Assembly: GCF_000399685.1 (NCBI RefSeq)
Contig: NZ_KB976987.1
Coordinates: 372,001-436,000 of the forward strand
Origin: Acinetobacter pittii ANC 4050
Lineage (GTDB): Bacteria > Pseudomonadota > Gammaproteobacteria > Pseudomonadales > Moraxellaceae
Direction of reading: 5' to 3'
DNA: 64,000 nucleotides
Shown here: positions 53,653 to 62,176 of the stretch, piece by piece
How the letters are laid out: every line of letters starts with the position of its first letter
Position numbering within the stretch: position 1 is the first letter of the stretch
Made by a program: the position numbers and the translations under genes
Notes under the pieces: generated by a model
Told to the model about the DNA's origin: nothing
Database searches by the model: none
What the model saw: only the letters and a program-made list of their open reading frames with translations

Positions 53653-53777
53653 ATAAGAACCGCTAAATAACAATACGTATTCCTATTTTACCGATAGTCG
53701 TCATTGAAAACACAAGTTAGCATTAAAAAATATCTACTGTTATAGTTGGCATTAATAATAATTTTTTCAGGTTGTCT

Positions 53778-54557
53778 ATGCTTGCTTTAATTTCTCCTGC
53801 AAAAACTTTAGATTATGAAACAGCGTTACCTACAGATGAGTTTACTCAGCCTCGCTTGTTAGAACATTCAGCACAATTAATTGATGTTAGCCGTAAACTT
53901 TCTGCTTCAGAAATTGCAAGCTTAATGAGTGTCAGTGAAAAAATTGCCACACTAAATGCAGACCGATTTAGAGATTGGAAGCCCGAGTTTGATTTTTCAA
54001 ACGCTCGTCAGGCGATTTATGCATTTAAGGGTGATGTTTATACTGGATTAGATGCTTATCACTTAAAAGACAAAGATATTGATTTTGCACAGCACCATTT
54101 ACGTATGTTATCGGGCTTGTATGGTTTGTTGCGTCCTTTGGATTTAATGATGCCGTATCGTCTTGAGATGGGTACTAAATTAAAAAATACTCGCGGTCAC
54201 AATTTGTATGAATTCTGGGGTGACATTATCACCAATCAGATTAATGAAGATTTGGCCGCAATTAAATCTGAATTGTTGGTAAATCTAGCTTCAGATGAAT
54301 ATTACAAATCGGTTAATGAGAAAAAAATTAAGGCCGAAATTGTGAAACCTGTTTTCCTTGACCAGAAAAATGGCAAATATAAAGTCATTAGTTTCTATGC
54401 GAAAAAAGCACGCGGTTTAATGGCTCGTTTTATTATTGAAAACCAATTAAATAAAGCTGATGACATCAAAGCATTTAATACCGAAGGTTACTACTTTGAT
54501 GCTGAGAATTCATCAGCAAAAGAGTTGGTATTTAAACGTGATGAGCAACAGGCTTAG
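53778..54557 (+). CDS. yaaA: Peroxide stress protein YaaA
   Basis: YaaA limits intracellular iron and DNA damage during hydrogen peroxide stress. The 259-aa protein begins with the family block '[13 protein letters not shown]' and has '[18 protein letters not shown]', '[25 protein letters not shown]'-type central motifs, '[10 protein letters not shown]' and '[15 protein letters not shown]'. I start at ATG 53778 with AGG seven bases upstream, not at the TTG two codons earlier. It is followed by the second structured repeat. Confidence 0.95.
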   Translation: MLALISPAKTLDYETALPTDEFTQPRLLEHSAQLIDVSRKLSASEIASLMSVSEKIATLNADRFRDWKPEFDFSNARQAIYAFKGDVYTGLDAYHLKDKDIDFAQHHLRMLSGLYGLLRPLDLMMPYRLEMGTKLKNTRGHNLYEFWGDIITNQINEDLAAIKSELLVNLASDEYYKSVNEKKIKAEIVKPVFLDQKNGKYKVISFYAKKARGLMARFIIENQLNKADDIKAFNTEGYYFDAENSSAKELVFKRDEQQA

Positions 54558-54572
54558 TCTTACTCAACGTGA

Positions 54573-54699
54573 ACTCTCGTAAGCGATAACTATCGTGAGG
54601 TGGTATGGATGCCACCGTTTCGCTGTATTACATGGATGTAATATCAGCGAAACAAAAGATTTTTGTTACTTTTCGTCTTTGAAAAGTAAAATGCCTATA
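54573..54699 (+). repeat. Structured repeat, copy 2 (plus orientation)
   Basis: Four parts are seen in the same order as in copy 1. Hairpin A is GGTGGT-ATGGAT-GCCACC (54599-54616). Hairpin B has outer stem GTTTCGCTG (54617-54625) with CAGCGAAAC (54645-54653) and inner stem TATTAC/GTAATA around ATGGAT, with bulged T at 54644. The tail hairpin is TTACTTTTC/GAAAAGTAA (54666-54689) with loop GTCTTT, which can pair with AAAGAT at 54655-54660. GCCTATA closes it. It lies between the convergent yaaA and thiG genes, 15 bases after the yaaA stop. Confidence 0.85.
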
Positions 54700-54755
54700 A
54701 AAGTCGCATGGGCGTTATAACGACAATTAAAGGCTGTGTTATCGCAAGAAATAAA

Positions 54756-55541
54756 TTATTTAAAGAAATAACCTGTTTCTGGTGAGCTTGCATTTGCCAT
54801 GCGTTTACGTGGCATACGACCAGCTAAAAATGCTTCACGACCTGCTTCTACAGCCTTCTTCATTGCAGAAGCCATCAAAATAGGATTTTGAGCAGCTGCA
54901 ATAGCAGTATTCATGAGTACGCCGTCACAACCGAGTTCCATTGCAATAGCAGCGTCACTTGCTGTACCAACCCCTGCATCTACCAAAACTGGCACTTTTG
55001 CATTTTCTTTAATAATTGAAATGGTATGTGGATTTAAAATGCCCAAACCCGAGCCAATCAGACTTCCTAAAGGCATAATTGCAACACAACCCATACTTTC
55101 GAGTTCTTGCGCAATGATAGGGTCATCCGAGGTATAAACCATAATCTCAAAACCATCATCAATCAAAGTTCGAGCCGCTTTTAGGGTCTCGGTTACATTT
55201 GGATATAAGGTTTTCTCATCGCCCAAAACTTCAAGTTTTACTAGGTTATGACCATCTAGAAGTTCACGCGCTAACATACAAGTCCGTACTGCGCTGTCAG
55301 CATCAAAACAACCTGCGGTATTTGGCAAGATTGTATATTTTTCTGGCGGAATAACTGAGAGTAAGTTTGGTTGATCTGGATTTTGTCCAATATTCACACG
55401 GCGGATTGCGACGGTTACGATTTCTGCACCACTGGCTTGAATAGCTAAATCCGTTTCATTTAAGTCTTTATATTTGCCAGTTCCGACCAATAAACGAGAT
55501 TGAAAAGAACGTGAACCAATAATGAGAGGGGTGTCTTGCAT
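54756..55541 (-). CDS. thiG: Thiazole synthase
   Basis: ThiG forms the thiazole ring of thiamine from deoxyxylulose phosphate, dehydroglycine and ThiS thiocarboxylate. The 261-aa TIM barrel has '[10 protein letters not shown]' at the start, the substrate-binding Lys in 'LVKLEVLGD', '[12 protein letters not shown]' and the phosphate-binding '[12 protein letters not shown]'. GGAG upstream fixes the ATG at 55541; the longer frame overlaps thiS. It is 13 bases after thiS in the same operon. No TPP riboswitch is visible upstream of this operon. Confidence 0.95.
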
Positions 55542-55554
55542 GGATAACTCCGAC

Positions 55555-55752
55555 TTAGCCGCCGCCAACAGCGTGAATAATTTCGATACGGTCATGTTGA
55601 GCAATATAAATTTGCTCTAATTTGCTTTTAGAAACGATTTGCTGATTGTGTTCTACAGCAAAGCGTTTTCCTTCAAGTGCCAGTTCCTGAATGAGTTGCA
55701 ACAGGTTTTGACAAGGCGTGTCCGTTAATTCGCCATTTAAATAAATTTGCAT
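55555..55752 (-). CDS. thiS: Thiamine sulphur carrier ThiS
   Basis: ThiS is a ubiquitin-fold carrier whose C-terminal Gly-Gly is turned into a thiocarboxylate to feed ThiG. The 65-aa product from the ATG at 55752 ends 'IIHAVGGG', the required diglycine tail. The 'MQIYLNGE' first strand and '[17 protein letters not shown]' helix fit the family. It begins 13 bases after the DUF423 gene and ends 13 bases before thiG. Confidence 0.93.
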
Positions 55753-55765
55753 GATCACATTCCGA

Positions 55766-56131
55766 TTATTTTGCGTATTTGAAAGCATTCCAAGCCAAGA
55801 CCAGCCATCCAGCAATCATTAAGGCTCCACCGATTGGTGTAATTGCACCTAATATTCGTGGTAAACCTAGCGCCATGATGTAAAGCGAACCACAAAAAAA
55901 TAGAATACCAATCTGGATAAGTAGAAAAGATAACTTGATTGGGAAATGAGGAAGAACCTTACTTAAAATACCAAGCGCCAATAGACCTAGTGCATGATAA
56001 AAAAAGTAGTCGGTTGCAGTATGCCACCAAGCAAGTTGCTCGGGACCCGCATGAGCTTTAAGACCATGTGCTCCAAAAGCACCCAACATGACTGCAAAGG
56101 CAAGATTAAGGGCTGAAATGGCAATCCACAT
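55766..56131 (-). CDS. DUF423 membrane protein (YgdD-like)
   Basis: The 121-aa inner-membrane protein has four hydrophobic helices and the DUF423 signature 'GAFGAHGLK' near residue 18, 'WHTATDYFFYHALGLLALG' in outline and 'TPIGGALMIAGWL' at the end. The function is unknown. It leads the thiS-thiG operon with a 13-base gap, an arrangement that does not itself imply a thiamine role. Confidence 0.87.
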   Translation of the reverse strand: MWIAISALNLAFAVMLGAFGAHGLKAHAGPEQLAWWHTATDYFFYHALGLLALGILSKVLPHFPIKLSFLLIQIGILFFCGSLYIMALGLPRILGAITPIGGALMIAGWLVLAWNAFKYAK

Positions 56132-56199
56132 AACAAAAAACGCAATTGAATAATGAAAAGCAACGTTAACATAGATTGGGTTGGCTAAACATAGCCAGA

Positions 56200-56232
56200 T
56201 AAAACAAAAGGGCGAATCGCCCTTTTATTTTT
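56200..56232 (-). terminator. rpoH terminator
   Basis: AAAAGGGCG (56206-56214) pairs with CGCCCTTTT (56218-56226), with a minus-strand tail TTTTGTTTTAT after it and A/T-rich flanks on both sides. Confidence 0.85.
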
Positions 56233-56241
56233 TCATTTATT

Positions 56242-57108
56242 TTAGCTTGCTGACATGGCAGTTTTAATCTTTTCCATCGCATTCTTTTCAAGCTGACGGA
56301 TACGCTCTGCAGAAACATTATATTCAGCCGCTAACTCATGAAGAGTAGATTTGTCATCATCTAACCAGCGGCGTTGCAAAATATTACGTGAACGGTCATC
56401 TAACTGGTCCATTGCATCATGCAAAGCTGAAGTACTTTGCTCTTCCCAGTCTTCGTTTTCGACTAAACGAGCCGGGTCATAGCGGTTATCTTCAAGATAC
56501 AACGCAGGAGCAGTATGTGGGGTGTCGTCATCGTCATCGCCTTGCGCCTCAAAAGCAGCATCATAGGCAGTTAAACGACCTTCCATTTCCAAAACTTGCT
56601 CTGGTGTTACATTTAAGTCATTGGCAATCGATTGAGCTTCTTCGAGCGTAAGTTTTTTACTCGATTTTTTTAGACTACGTAAATTGAAAAATAATTTACG
56701 CTGAGCTTTTGTCGTTGCAATTTTGACAATACGCCAGTTGCGAATAACGTATTCATGAATTTCTGCCTTAATCCAATGGACGGCAAAAGATACTAAACGT
56801 ACACCCATATTTGGGTCGAAACGTTTCACGGCTTTCATTAAGCCTAAATTACCTTCTTGAATAAGGTCGCCTTGTGGTAGGCCATAACCTGCATAGCTGC
56901 GCGCAATATGAACGACAAAGCGTAAATGCGACATTACCAGCATTTTTGCGGCATCAAGATCTTGGTCATAATAATAACGCTCAGCAAGTTCTTTTTCTTG
57001 CTCGGCCGTTAAAATAGGAATCTGATTGACAGTACTGATATATGCACCAAGGTTTACACCGGGCGCAGACAATGACAGGGGCATCAATTGATTGCTGCTG
57101 TCACTCAT
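56242..57108 (-). CDS. rpoH: Heat-shock sigma factor RpoH
   Basis: RpoH (sigma 32) directs RNA polymerase to heat-shock promoters. The 288-aa protein has region 2 with '[20 protein letters not shown]' and '[20 protein letters not shown]' and the RpoH box after it ('[13 protein letters not shown]', diagnostic for this group). Region 4 has the helix-turn-helix '[22 protein letters not shown]'. GGAG lies seven bases before the ATG. Its mRNA may fold as a thermosensor, but I cannot show that by eye. Confidence 0.96.
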   Translation of the reverse strand: MSDSSNQLMPLSLSAPGVNLGAYISTVNQIPILTAEQEKELAERYYYDQDLDAAKMLVMSHLRFVVHIARSYAGYGLPQGDLIQEGNLGLMKAVKRFDPNMGVRLVSFAVHWIKAEIHEYVIRNWRIVKIATTKAQRKLFFNLRSLKKSSKKLTLEEAQSIANDLNVTPEQVLEMEGRLTAYDAAFEAQGDDDDDTPHTAPALYLEDNRYDPARLVENEDWEEQSTSALHDAMDQLDDRSRNILQRRWLDDDKSTLHELAAEYNVSAERIRQLEKNAMEKIKTAMSAS

Positions 57109-57241
57109 GAGTTCTCCTTATAGGATCGAATGGGATAACCAATAAATTCATCTTAATTTGAATCAGCTTCATAATTAAGGAAAATTGGGTAGAGAAATGT
57201 AAAATTTTATGCAATTTCTAATCTTTTAGTTTAGCAAAGAA

Positions 57242-57487
57242 TTATTGAGTTTCAATTAAATAGTGAAATTCTCTCTCTGATACGTGTGTAGTTTGACACA
57301 TAAAATGATGCAAACCACAGTAACGAGTTACATCAATTTCGCTATGAGGATCTGACGATTTTAATAAAAATTGTTGTTTGCCTGACGCTTTTTTAAGTTC
57401 ACGCTTTAGCATTAACAATGGCATTGGGCAGGGCTGCCCAAGGGCATTAATTTCAATGGGTGCTGTATTAGAAGAAGTATTGCTCAT
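57242..57487 (-). CDS. TusA/SirA-family sulphur carrier
   Basis: The 81-aa protein has the TusA fold with the active-site motif 'LGQPCPMPLLMLKREL' (Cys20 in CPxP), which carries persulphide sulphur. The C-terminal part is 'DVTRYCGLHHFMC...REFHYLIE'; the extra cysteines and His pair are less usual. It could serve tRNA thiolation or another sulphur-transfer route. It is preceded by a 373-base gap and has no clear operon partner. Confidence 0.85.
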   Translation of the reverse strand: MSNTSSNTAPIEINALGQPCPMPLLMLKRELKKASGKQQFLLKSSDPHSEIDVTRYCGLHHFMCQTTHVSEREFHYLIETQ

Positions 57488-57860
57488 TCATCATCAAAAC
57501 AACTAAAAAAAATATTCTAACAAATTTTTAGTAAATACAGCATATTTTATGGAACAAGATAGTGGCAATTTCTATAAAAAATATTGTAATAAGCTGTTTA
57601 AAAAAAGAACTAAAAATAGGGGAAATAATTGAAAAAAATTCTATTAATTGTCATAAACCCGTGTTAAGCTCGAACCGTTTTAGGATTTACCACACAATCA
57701 AATTGATTTAATAACCCTATAACAAATGGATGTAACCGGAAATTGTTGATAGTTTTACAGAATGATTACAAGCTTTAAGATTATAAATATTTTAAAACCT
57801 TGTTTGCTCTGCTGTTTGCAACACCGGAAGGTCCTTTTTTCAACATCTGAGGATTGACTT
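57488..57860. other. Intergenic region and cold-shock gene leader
   Basis: This 373-base region separates the divergent TusA-like and cold-shock genes. The right part probably carries a long untranslated leader of the cold-shock mRNA, typical for this family, with GAGGA just before the ATG. The exact promoter could not be set. No coding frame is supported. Confidence 0.5.
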
Positions 57861-58073
57861 ATGACAGCTCGTGAACAAGGCGTAGTAAAGTGGTTTAATG
57901 ACACTAAAGGCTTTGGTTTTATTCAACGTAACGGCGGTGACGATGTATTCGTTCATTTCCGTGCGATCGTAGGTGACGGTCACCGTTCTTTACGTGACGG
58001 CCAACGTGTAGAATTTAGCGTAGTTCAAGGCCAAAAAGGTTTTCAAGCTGAAAACGTTCAGCCTTTAGACTAA
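57861..58073 (+). CDS. Cold-shock domain protein
   Basis: The 70-aa single-domain protein binds single-stranded nucleic acid as an RNA chaperone. It has RNP1 'KGFGFI' (residues 16-21) and RNP2 'DVFVHF' (27-32), with the typical aromatic surface. The C-terminus '[14 protein letters not shown]' fits the Csp family. It may be cold-induced through its leader. A DEAD-box helicase gene follows after 110 bases, separated by hairpins, and both are RNA-unwinding functions. Confidence 0.95.
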   Translation: MTAREQGVVKWFNDTKGFGFIQRNGGDDVFVHFRAIVGDGHRSLRDGQRVEFSVVQGQKGFQAENVQPLD

Positions 58074-58078
58074 GACTA

Positions 58079-58133
58079 ATTCATCTTTTTGATGAATGAT
58101 GGACGCTCCAATTTTTGAATTGGGGCGTTTTTG
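58079..58133 (+). terminator. Tandem hairpins after the cold-shock gene
   Basis: A small hairpin ATTCATC/GATGAAT (58079-58097) is followed by ACGCTCCAAT (58103-58112) paired with ATTGGGGCGT (58119-58128, one T-G pair) and a T run. The second is the terminator. Confidence 0.85.
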
Positions 58134-58182
58134 TTTATAATGATCTTCTCATTCGAGAGATTGTTTGTTAGAGCACGTATTT

Positions 58183-59334
58183 ATGACATCTGGTTTTGAA
58201 ACCTTGAATTTACATCCGCAACTTAAAAAGGCGATTGATGCTTTAGGGTTTACTCAAATGACCCCAATTCAGCAAAAGGTTTTAAAATATACATTAGCCG
58301 GGCATGATGCAATTGGGCGAGCACAGACAGGAACTGGTAAAACAGCTGCCTTTCTGATTAGTGTAATTAATGATTTACTCAATAATCCGGTTCAAGAGCA
58401 GCGTTTCCGTGGTGAGCCACGTGCCTTAATTTTGGCACCCACTCGTGAATTGGCGTTGCAAATTGAAAGTGATGCAAAGCTACTCACAAAATTCTCAGAT
58501 TTGCACCTTGTAACATTATTAGGTGGTGTAGATTTTGATAAGCAAAAGAAACAGCTAGATGCTAATTTTGTCGATATCATGGTCGCTACACCTGGGCGTC
58601 TAATTGATTTTGTAGAACAAAAAGAAGTTTGGCTCGATCAAATTGAATTTTTAGTGATTGATGAAGCTGACCGTTTACTGGACATGGGTTTTATTCCTTC
58701 TGTAAAACGTATTGTCCGTTACTCTCCGCGTAAGGAACAACGTCAAACGCTGATGTTCTCTGCGACGTTTAGTTATGATGTTTTGAATTTGGCGAGACAA
58801 TGGTTGTTTGAACCGATCACTGTTGAAATTGAGCCTGAGCAAAAAACGAATAACGATGTAGAGCAACGAGTGTATGTCGTGGCTAAACAAGATAAATATC
58901 GTTTATTACAAGATATCTTGCGTGAAGAGCCGATCGATAAAGTCATGATTTTTGCTAATCGACGTGATCAGGTGCGCCGTCTTTATGATCATTTAAAGAA
59001 AGATGGATATAGAGTCGGTATGCTTTCAGGTGAGATTGCTCAAGATAAACGTTTAAAAATGCTAGAGCAATTTAAGCAAGGTAAACATAATATTATGATT
59101 GCGACGGATGTTGCTGGTCGTGGTATTCATGTAGATGGCGTATCACATGTCATTAACTTTACTTTGCCTGAGCAGTCTGATGATTATGTACACCGTATTG
59201 GTCGTACAGGTCGCGCTGGGTCACAAGGTGTAAGTATTAGTTTTCTTTCAGAAGATGATGCCTTTTATTTACCCGAAATTGAAAAAGCAATTGGTAAGAA
59301 ATTACCACTGACCAGATTAGATGGTTACTGCTAA
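58183..59334 (+). CDS. rhlB: DEAD-box ATP-dependent RNA helicase (RhlB type)
   Basis: The 383-aa protein has all core motifs: 'TPIQQKVL' (Q motif), 'AQTGTGKT' (I), 'PTRELA' (Ia), 'ATPGRL' (Ib), 'DEAD' (II), 'SAT' (III) and '[10 protein letters not shown]' (VI). It lacks a long basic C-terminal tail, which favours the RhlB type that works with RNase E in RNA decay, over RhlE or CsdA. The start is the ATG at 58183; the frame is open six codons further to a TTG. No good ribosome binding site is seen. Confidence 0.88.
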   Translation: MTSGFETLNLHPQLKKAIDALGFTQMTPIQQKVLKYTLAGHDAIGRAQTGTGKTAAFLISVINDLLNNPVQEQRFRGEPRALILAPTRELALQIESDAKLLTKFSDLHLVTLLGGVDFDKQKKQLDANFVDIMVATPGRLIDFVEQKEVWLDQIEFLVIDEADRLLDMGFIPSVKRIVRYSPRKEQRQTLMFSATFSYDVLNLARQWLFEPITVEIEPEQKTNNDVEQRVYVVAKQDKYRLLQDILREEPIDKVMIFANRRDQVRRLYDHLKKDGYRVGMLSGEIAQDKRLKMLEQFKQGKHNIMIATDVAGRGIHVDGVSHVINFTLPEQSDDYVHRIGRTGRAGSQGVSISFLSEDDAFYLPEIEKAIGKKLPLTRLDGYC

Positions 59335-59336
59335 TA

Positions 59337-59370
59337 AAAAAATCCCAATCATTTGATTGGGATTTTTTTA
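59337..59370. terminator. Bidirectional terminator after rhlB
   Basis: AATCCCAATC (59341-59350) pairs with GATTGGGATT (59355-59364), flanked by A and T runs. It lies between convergent genes. Confidence 0.92.
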
Positions 59371-59371
59371 A

Positions 59372-59752
59372 TTAATTAATTTTACAATAGAAAGTAAGTG
59401 TTGTTTGATAGTCATCATCTTTTGCTAAAGATGCATTTTTACCAGTCAATGTACCAATAACACCTGCCGCAGCTTCAACCATTTGGCCAGTTTTTTCACT
59501 TACAACATCTTTTAATACACCATTGTAGGTTGTTTTTTCATCCACAACGACTGGTGAAGTGCTTTTTGAGCAAGTTTTTTGAGCTGCTGTAATTGCATTG
59601 TTTTTTGCAATTAAATTGGTTTTGCCAATACCTGTAACTTCAAACTGATTATTTTCTTTCTGAACTGCTAGAGTGTTTTTAGGAGTAGTTGCACAAGCAC
59701 CAAGTAATAAAACAACACCGCTCATTGCGCTCGCTAAAATTATTTTTTTCAT
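59372..59752 (-). CDS. Small uncharacterised lipoprotein, 126 aa
   Basis: The protein has a lipoprotein signal with lipobox LGAC (Cys20) and a compact domain containing two later cysteines ('KTCSKST', 'FYCKIN'), probably a disulphide pair. The region 'VVEAAAGVIGTLTG'-like is weakly hydrophobic and Gly/Ala-rich. I do not recognise the family. It is monocistronic, with the rhlB-side terminator serving its end. Confidence 0.75.
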   Translation of the reverse strand: MKKIILASAMSGVVLLLGACATTPKNTLAVQKENNQFEVTGIGKTNLIAKNNAITAAQKTCSKSTSPVVVDEKTTYNGVLKDVVSEKTGQMVEAAAGVIGTLTGKNASLAKDDDYQTTLTFYCKIN

Positions 59753-59956
59753 AATTCACCTAAAGTTAATCGCTAAAAGATATTGCCATTTGAACACAGG
59801 TTTTCTAATTGATTTTGAATACGTTGTATGAGTTTTGATGTTTTGTATTAAAAAATGTCAAAGTGTGAGTTCGCTAATTTTATAAGCTAGATTCAATGGT
59901 GGATTAACGGTAGATTATGCTAATCTATTTTGAATTTTTGAGTTAGATCAATATTA

Positions 59957-60532
59957 ATGACGGATTCAGCAATACAAATAATTCACCAAAATATTCATCA
60001 GCGTCAGTCTATTGGCCAATTAGTTGAGCCAGCTCCAAATACAGAGCAATTAGAGTTAGCTTTCCAAGCAGCTTTGACAGCTCCAGATCATCATAGACTT
60101 AAGCCAACACGTTTTGTGATAGTTTCGGGCGAACAACGTGCTGCTTTTGGAGAAGTGCTAGCAAAGGCTTTGGCGGATTTTGGTGAAACTGATCCCGCTC
60201 AACTCGAACGAGTTAAACAACATCCTTTTCGCGCCCCGCTACTCATTTTGGCGCTTACACAATTACAAGATCATCCAAAAGTACCGCATTTTGAACAAAT
60301 CTTAAGTACAGGGGCTGCAGTACAAAATCTTTTGTTATCTTTGCAAGCTCAAGGGTTTTCGACCATGTGGCGTAGTGGTGCAGTTGTCGAATCAAATTGG
60401 TTAAAACAGCATTTAGGCCTGCAAGCCCGTGATTTAATTTCAGGTATTATTTACGTCGGTACGGCAGCTAAAGTAATTGCACCCCGTGCAGATATTGAAA
60501 GTAAAGAATTCGTAAAAGTTTGGCAGGCTTAA
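59957..60532 (+). CDS. Nitroreductase family protein (YdjA-like)
   Basis: The 191-aa flavoprotein of the nitroreductase fold uses FMN and NAD(P)H to reduce nitro or quinone-like compounds. It has 'RQSIGQLVEPAP' at the start, 'ALTAPDHHRLKPTRFVI' and 'LSLQAQGFSTMWRSGA' (flavin contacts), and 'GIIYVGTA' near the end. The short length and 'APDHHRLKP' match the YdjA group. It is followed by gpsA after 34 bases in the same direction. Substrate unknown. Confidence 0.88.
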   Translation: MTDSAIQIIHQNIHQRQSIGQLVEPAPNTEQLELAFQAALTAPDHHRLKPTRFVIVSGEQRAAFGEVLAKALADFGETDPAQLERVKQHPFRAPLLILALTQLQDHPKVPHFEQILSTGAAVQNLLLSLQAQGFSTMWRSGAVVESNWLKQHLGLQARDLISGIIYVGTAAKVIAPRADIESKEFVKVWQA

Positions 60533-60566
60533 AAGTCTGTAAAAGTAAGAAATAGGATAATAAAAG

Positions 60567-61640
60567 ATGGCTGAATTTAAGTTTACAGATTTGGTAGAAC
60601 CTGTTGCGGTTGATAAAAAAACCGCTTTACGTATTACCGTTCTAGGGGGAGGGAGCTTCGGAACGGCTATGGCAAATTTAGCTGCACGTAACGGTTGCGA
60701 TACCATGATCTGGATTCGTGATGCCGAAACAGCTGAGGAAATTAATAAAACCCACATTAATAAACGTTATTTGCCGGATTTTACTTTAGAGTCATCATTA
60801 CGTGCCGTGTCTGATCTTGAGCAAGCCGTGTGTGACCGAGATATTATTTTGGTCGCAATTCCAAGTCACTCATTCCGTGATGTCTTAAAACAAATTGCTC
60901 CATATATTACTGCACAAGCGGTTGTTTCTTTAACCAAGGGTATTGAAGCTAAAACTTTCAGCTTCATGAGCGATATTATTCGTGAAGAATTGCCAGAAGT
61001 GCCTTATGGTGTGCTATCAGGTCCAAACCTTGCAAAAGAAATTATGGCAGGTATGCCGTCTGGTACCGTTATTGCTAGTGATTCGGAATTAGTTCGTTAT
61101 GCTGTGCAACATGCTCTGCATAGTGCTCTATTCCGTGTTTTTGGTAGTGATGATGTGCACGGTGTGGAATTAGGTGGTGCGCTTAAAAATATTTATGCGG
61201 TTGCAATGGGAATTGGTGCCGCTTATAAGATTGGTGAAAACACCAAGAGTATGATTTTAACCCGTGCTCTGGCCGAGATGAGTCGTTTTGCAGTAAAACA
61301 AGGTGCAAATCCACTTACATTCTTGGGGTTGTCTGGTGTGGGGGATTTATTCGCGACTTGTAATAGTCCTTTAAGCCGTAATTATCAGATTGGCTATGCT
61401 TTAGGTTCGGGTAAAACACTTGATCAAGCCAGTAAAGAGTTGGGTCAGACAGCAGAAGGCATCAATACGATCGTTCAGGTGCGTGGTAAAGCAGAAGAAC
61501 TAGATGTTTATATGCCTATTACCAACGCTCTATATGAAGTTATTTTTGAAGGGGCGCCTCCTTTAAATATTGCATTATCTCTTATGAAAAACGGACATCG
61601 TAGTGATGTAGAATTTGTTTTACCTCATCACGAAGTCTGA
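60567..61640 (+). CDS. gpsA: Glycerol-3-phosphate dehydrogenase (NAD(P)+)
   Basis: GpsA reduces dihydroxyacetone phosphate to sn-glycerol-3-phosphate for phospholipid synthesis. The 357-aa protein has the nucleotide motif 'LGGGSFGTAMAN' after a 25-residue N-terminal extension, 'SLTKGIE', 'SGPNLAKEI', the catalytic Lys in 'GALKNIYAVAMG' and 'LSGVGDLFATC'. A short ribosome-binding stretch AGGA is ten bases upstream. It leads a unit with sixA and gspLM. Confidence 0.96.
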   Translation: MAEFKFTDLVEPVAVDKKTALRITVLGGGSFGTAMANLAARNGCDTMIWIRDAETAEEINKTHINKRYLPDFTLESSLRAVSDLEQAVCDRDIILVAIPSHSFRDVLKQIAPYITAQAVVSLTKGIEAKTFSFMSDIIREELPEVPYGVLSGPNLAKEIMAGMPSGTVIASDSELVRYAVQHALHSALFRVFGSDDVHGVELGGALKNIYAVAMGIGAAYKIGENTKSMILTRALAEMSRFAVKQGANPLTFLGLSGVGDLFATCNSPLSRNYQIGYALGSGKTLDQASKELGQTAEGINTIVQVRGKAEELDVYMPITNALYEVIFEGAPPLNIALSLMKNGHRSDVEFVLPHHEV

Positions 61641-61696
61641 AGAAGAAATGTCATAAATTGTGGTTATAATGCAAGAATTATTAACAAGGAAAATTT

Positions 61697-62152
61697 ATGC
61701 AACTGACATTGGTTCGCCATGGGGAAGCCGCTCCACCTGTGAATGGTAACGACACTAAACGCCCTCTTACTGCTCGTGGACACGCTCAAGCTGAACAAAC
61801 AGCAACATTTTTAAAAGATATTGTTAAGCCTGACATTTTTGTAGTTAGTCCTTTACTACGTGCTCAAGAAACATTGGCACATATTCAAGCGTATTTTAAA
61901 GATGTGCCTGTGCTGTTATGCGATAAAATTAAACCAGACGATAATGCGAAAGAAGCAATTGAGTGGTTGTCTCAGGTTCCTTATGAGTCAATTGTAGTGG
62001 TGTGTCATATGAATGTAGTAGGACATATTGCTGAACTGCTGACTCATGAAAGCTTTAATCCGTTTGCATTGGCTGAAGCCCGAATTTATGATCAAGCTGT
62101 GATTGCAACTGGTTTATCAACACAAAAAAATAGTTTTATACCCACAATATAA
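61697..62152 (+). CDS. sixA: Phosphohistidine phosphatase SixA
   Basis: SixA is a small histidine phosphatase that removes phosphate from protein phosphohistidine. The 151-aa protein has the catalytic 'LVRHGEA' (His8), 'RPLTARGHAQA' and the second His in 'VVCHMNVVGHIAELL'. Length is typical. AAGGA lies eight bases ahead of the ATG. It lies between gpsA and gspL on the same strand. Confidence 0.93.
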   Translation: MQLTLVRHGEAAPPVNGNDTKRPLTARGHAQAEQTATFLKDIVKPDIFVVSPLLRAQETLAHIQAYFKDVPVLLCDKIKPDDNAKEAIEWLSQVPYESIVVVCHMNVVGHIAELLTHESFNPFALAEARIYDQAVIATGLSTQKNSFIPTI

Positions 62153-62176
62153 TTAAAAAAGGTTATTTCGCCCATT

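Noticed and set aside
57724..57733. ATGGAT in the cold-shock leader as a third repeat copy
   Set aside because: The flanking bases do not pair and the rest of the element is missing.
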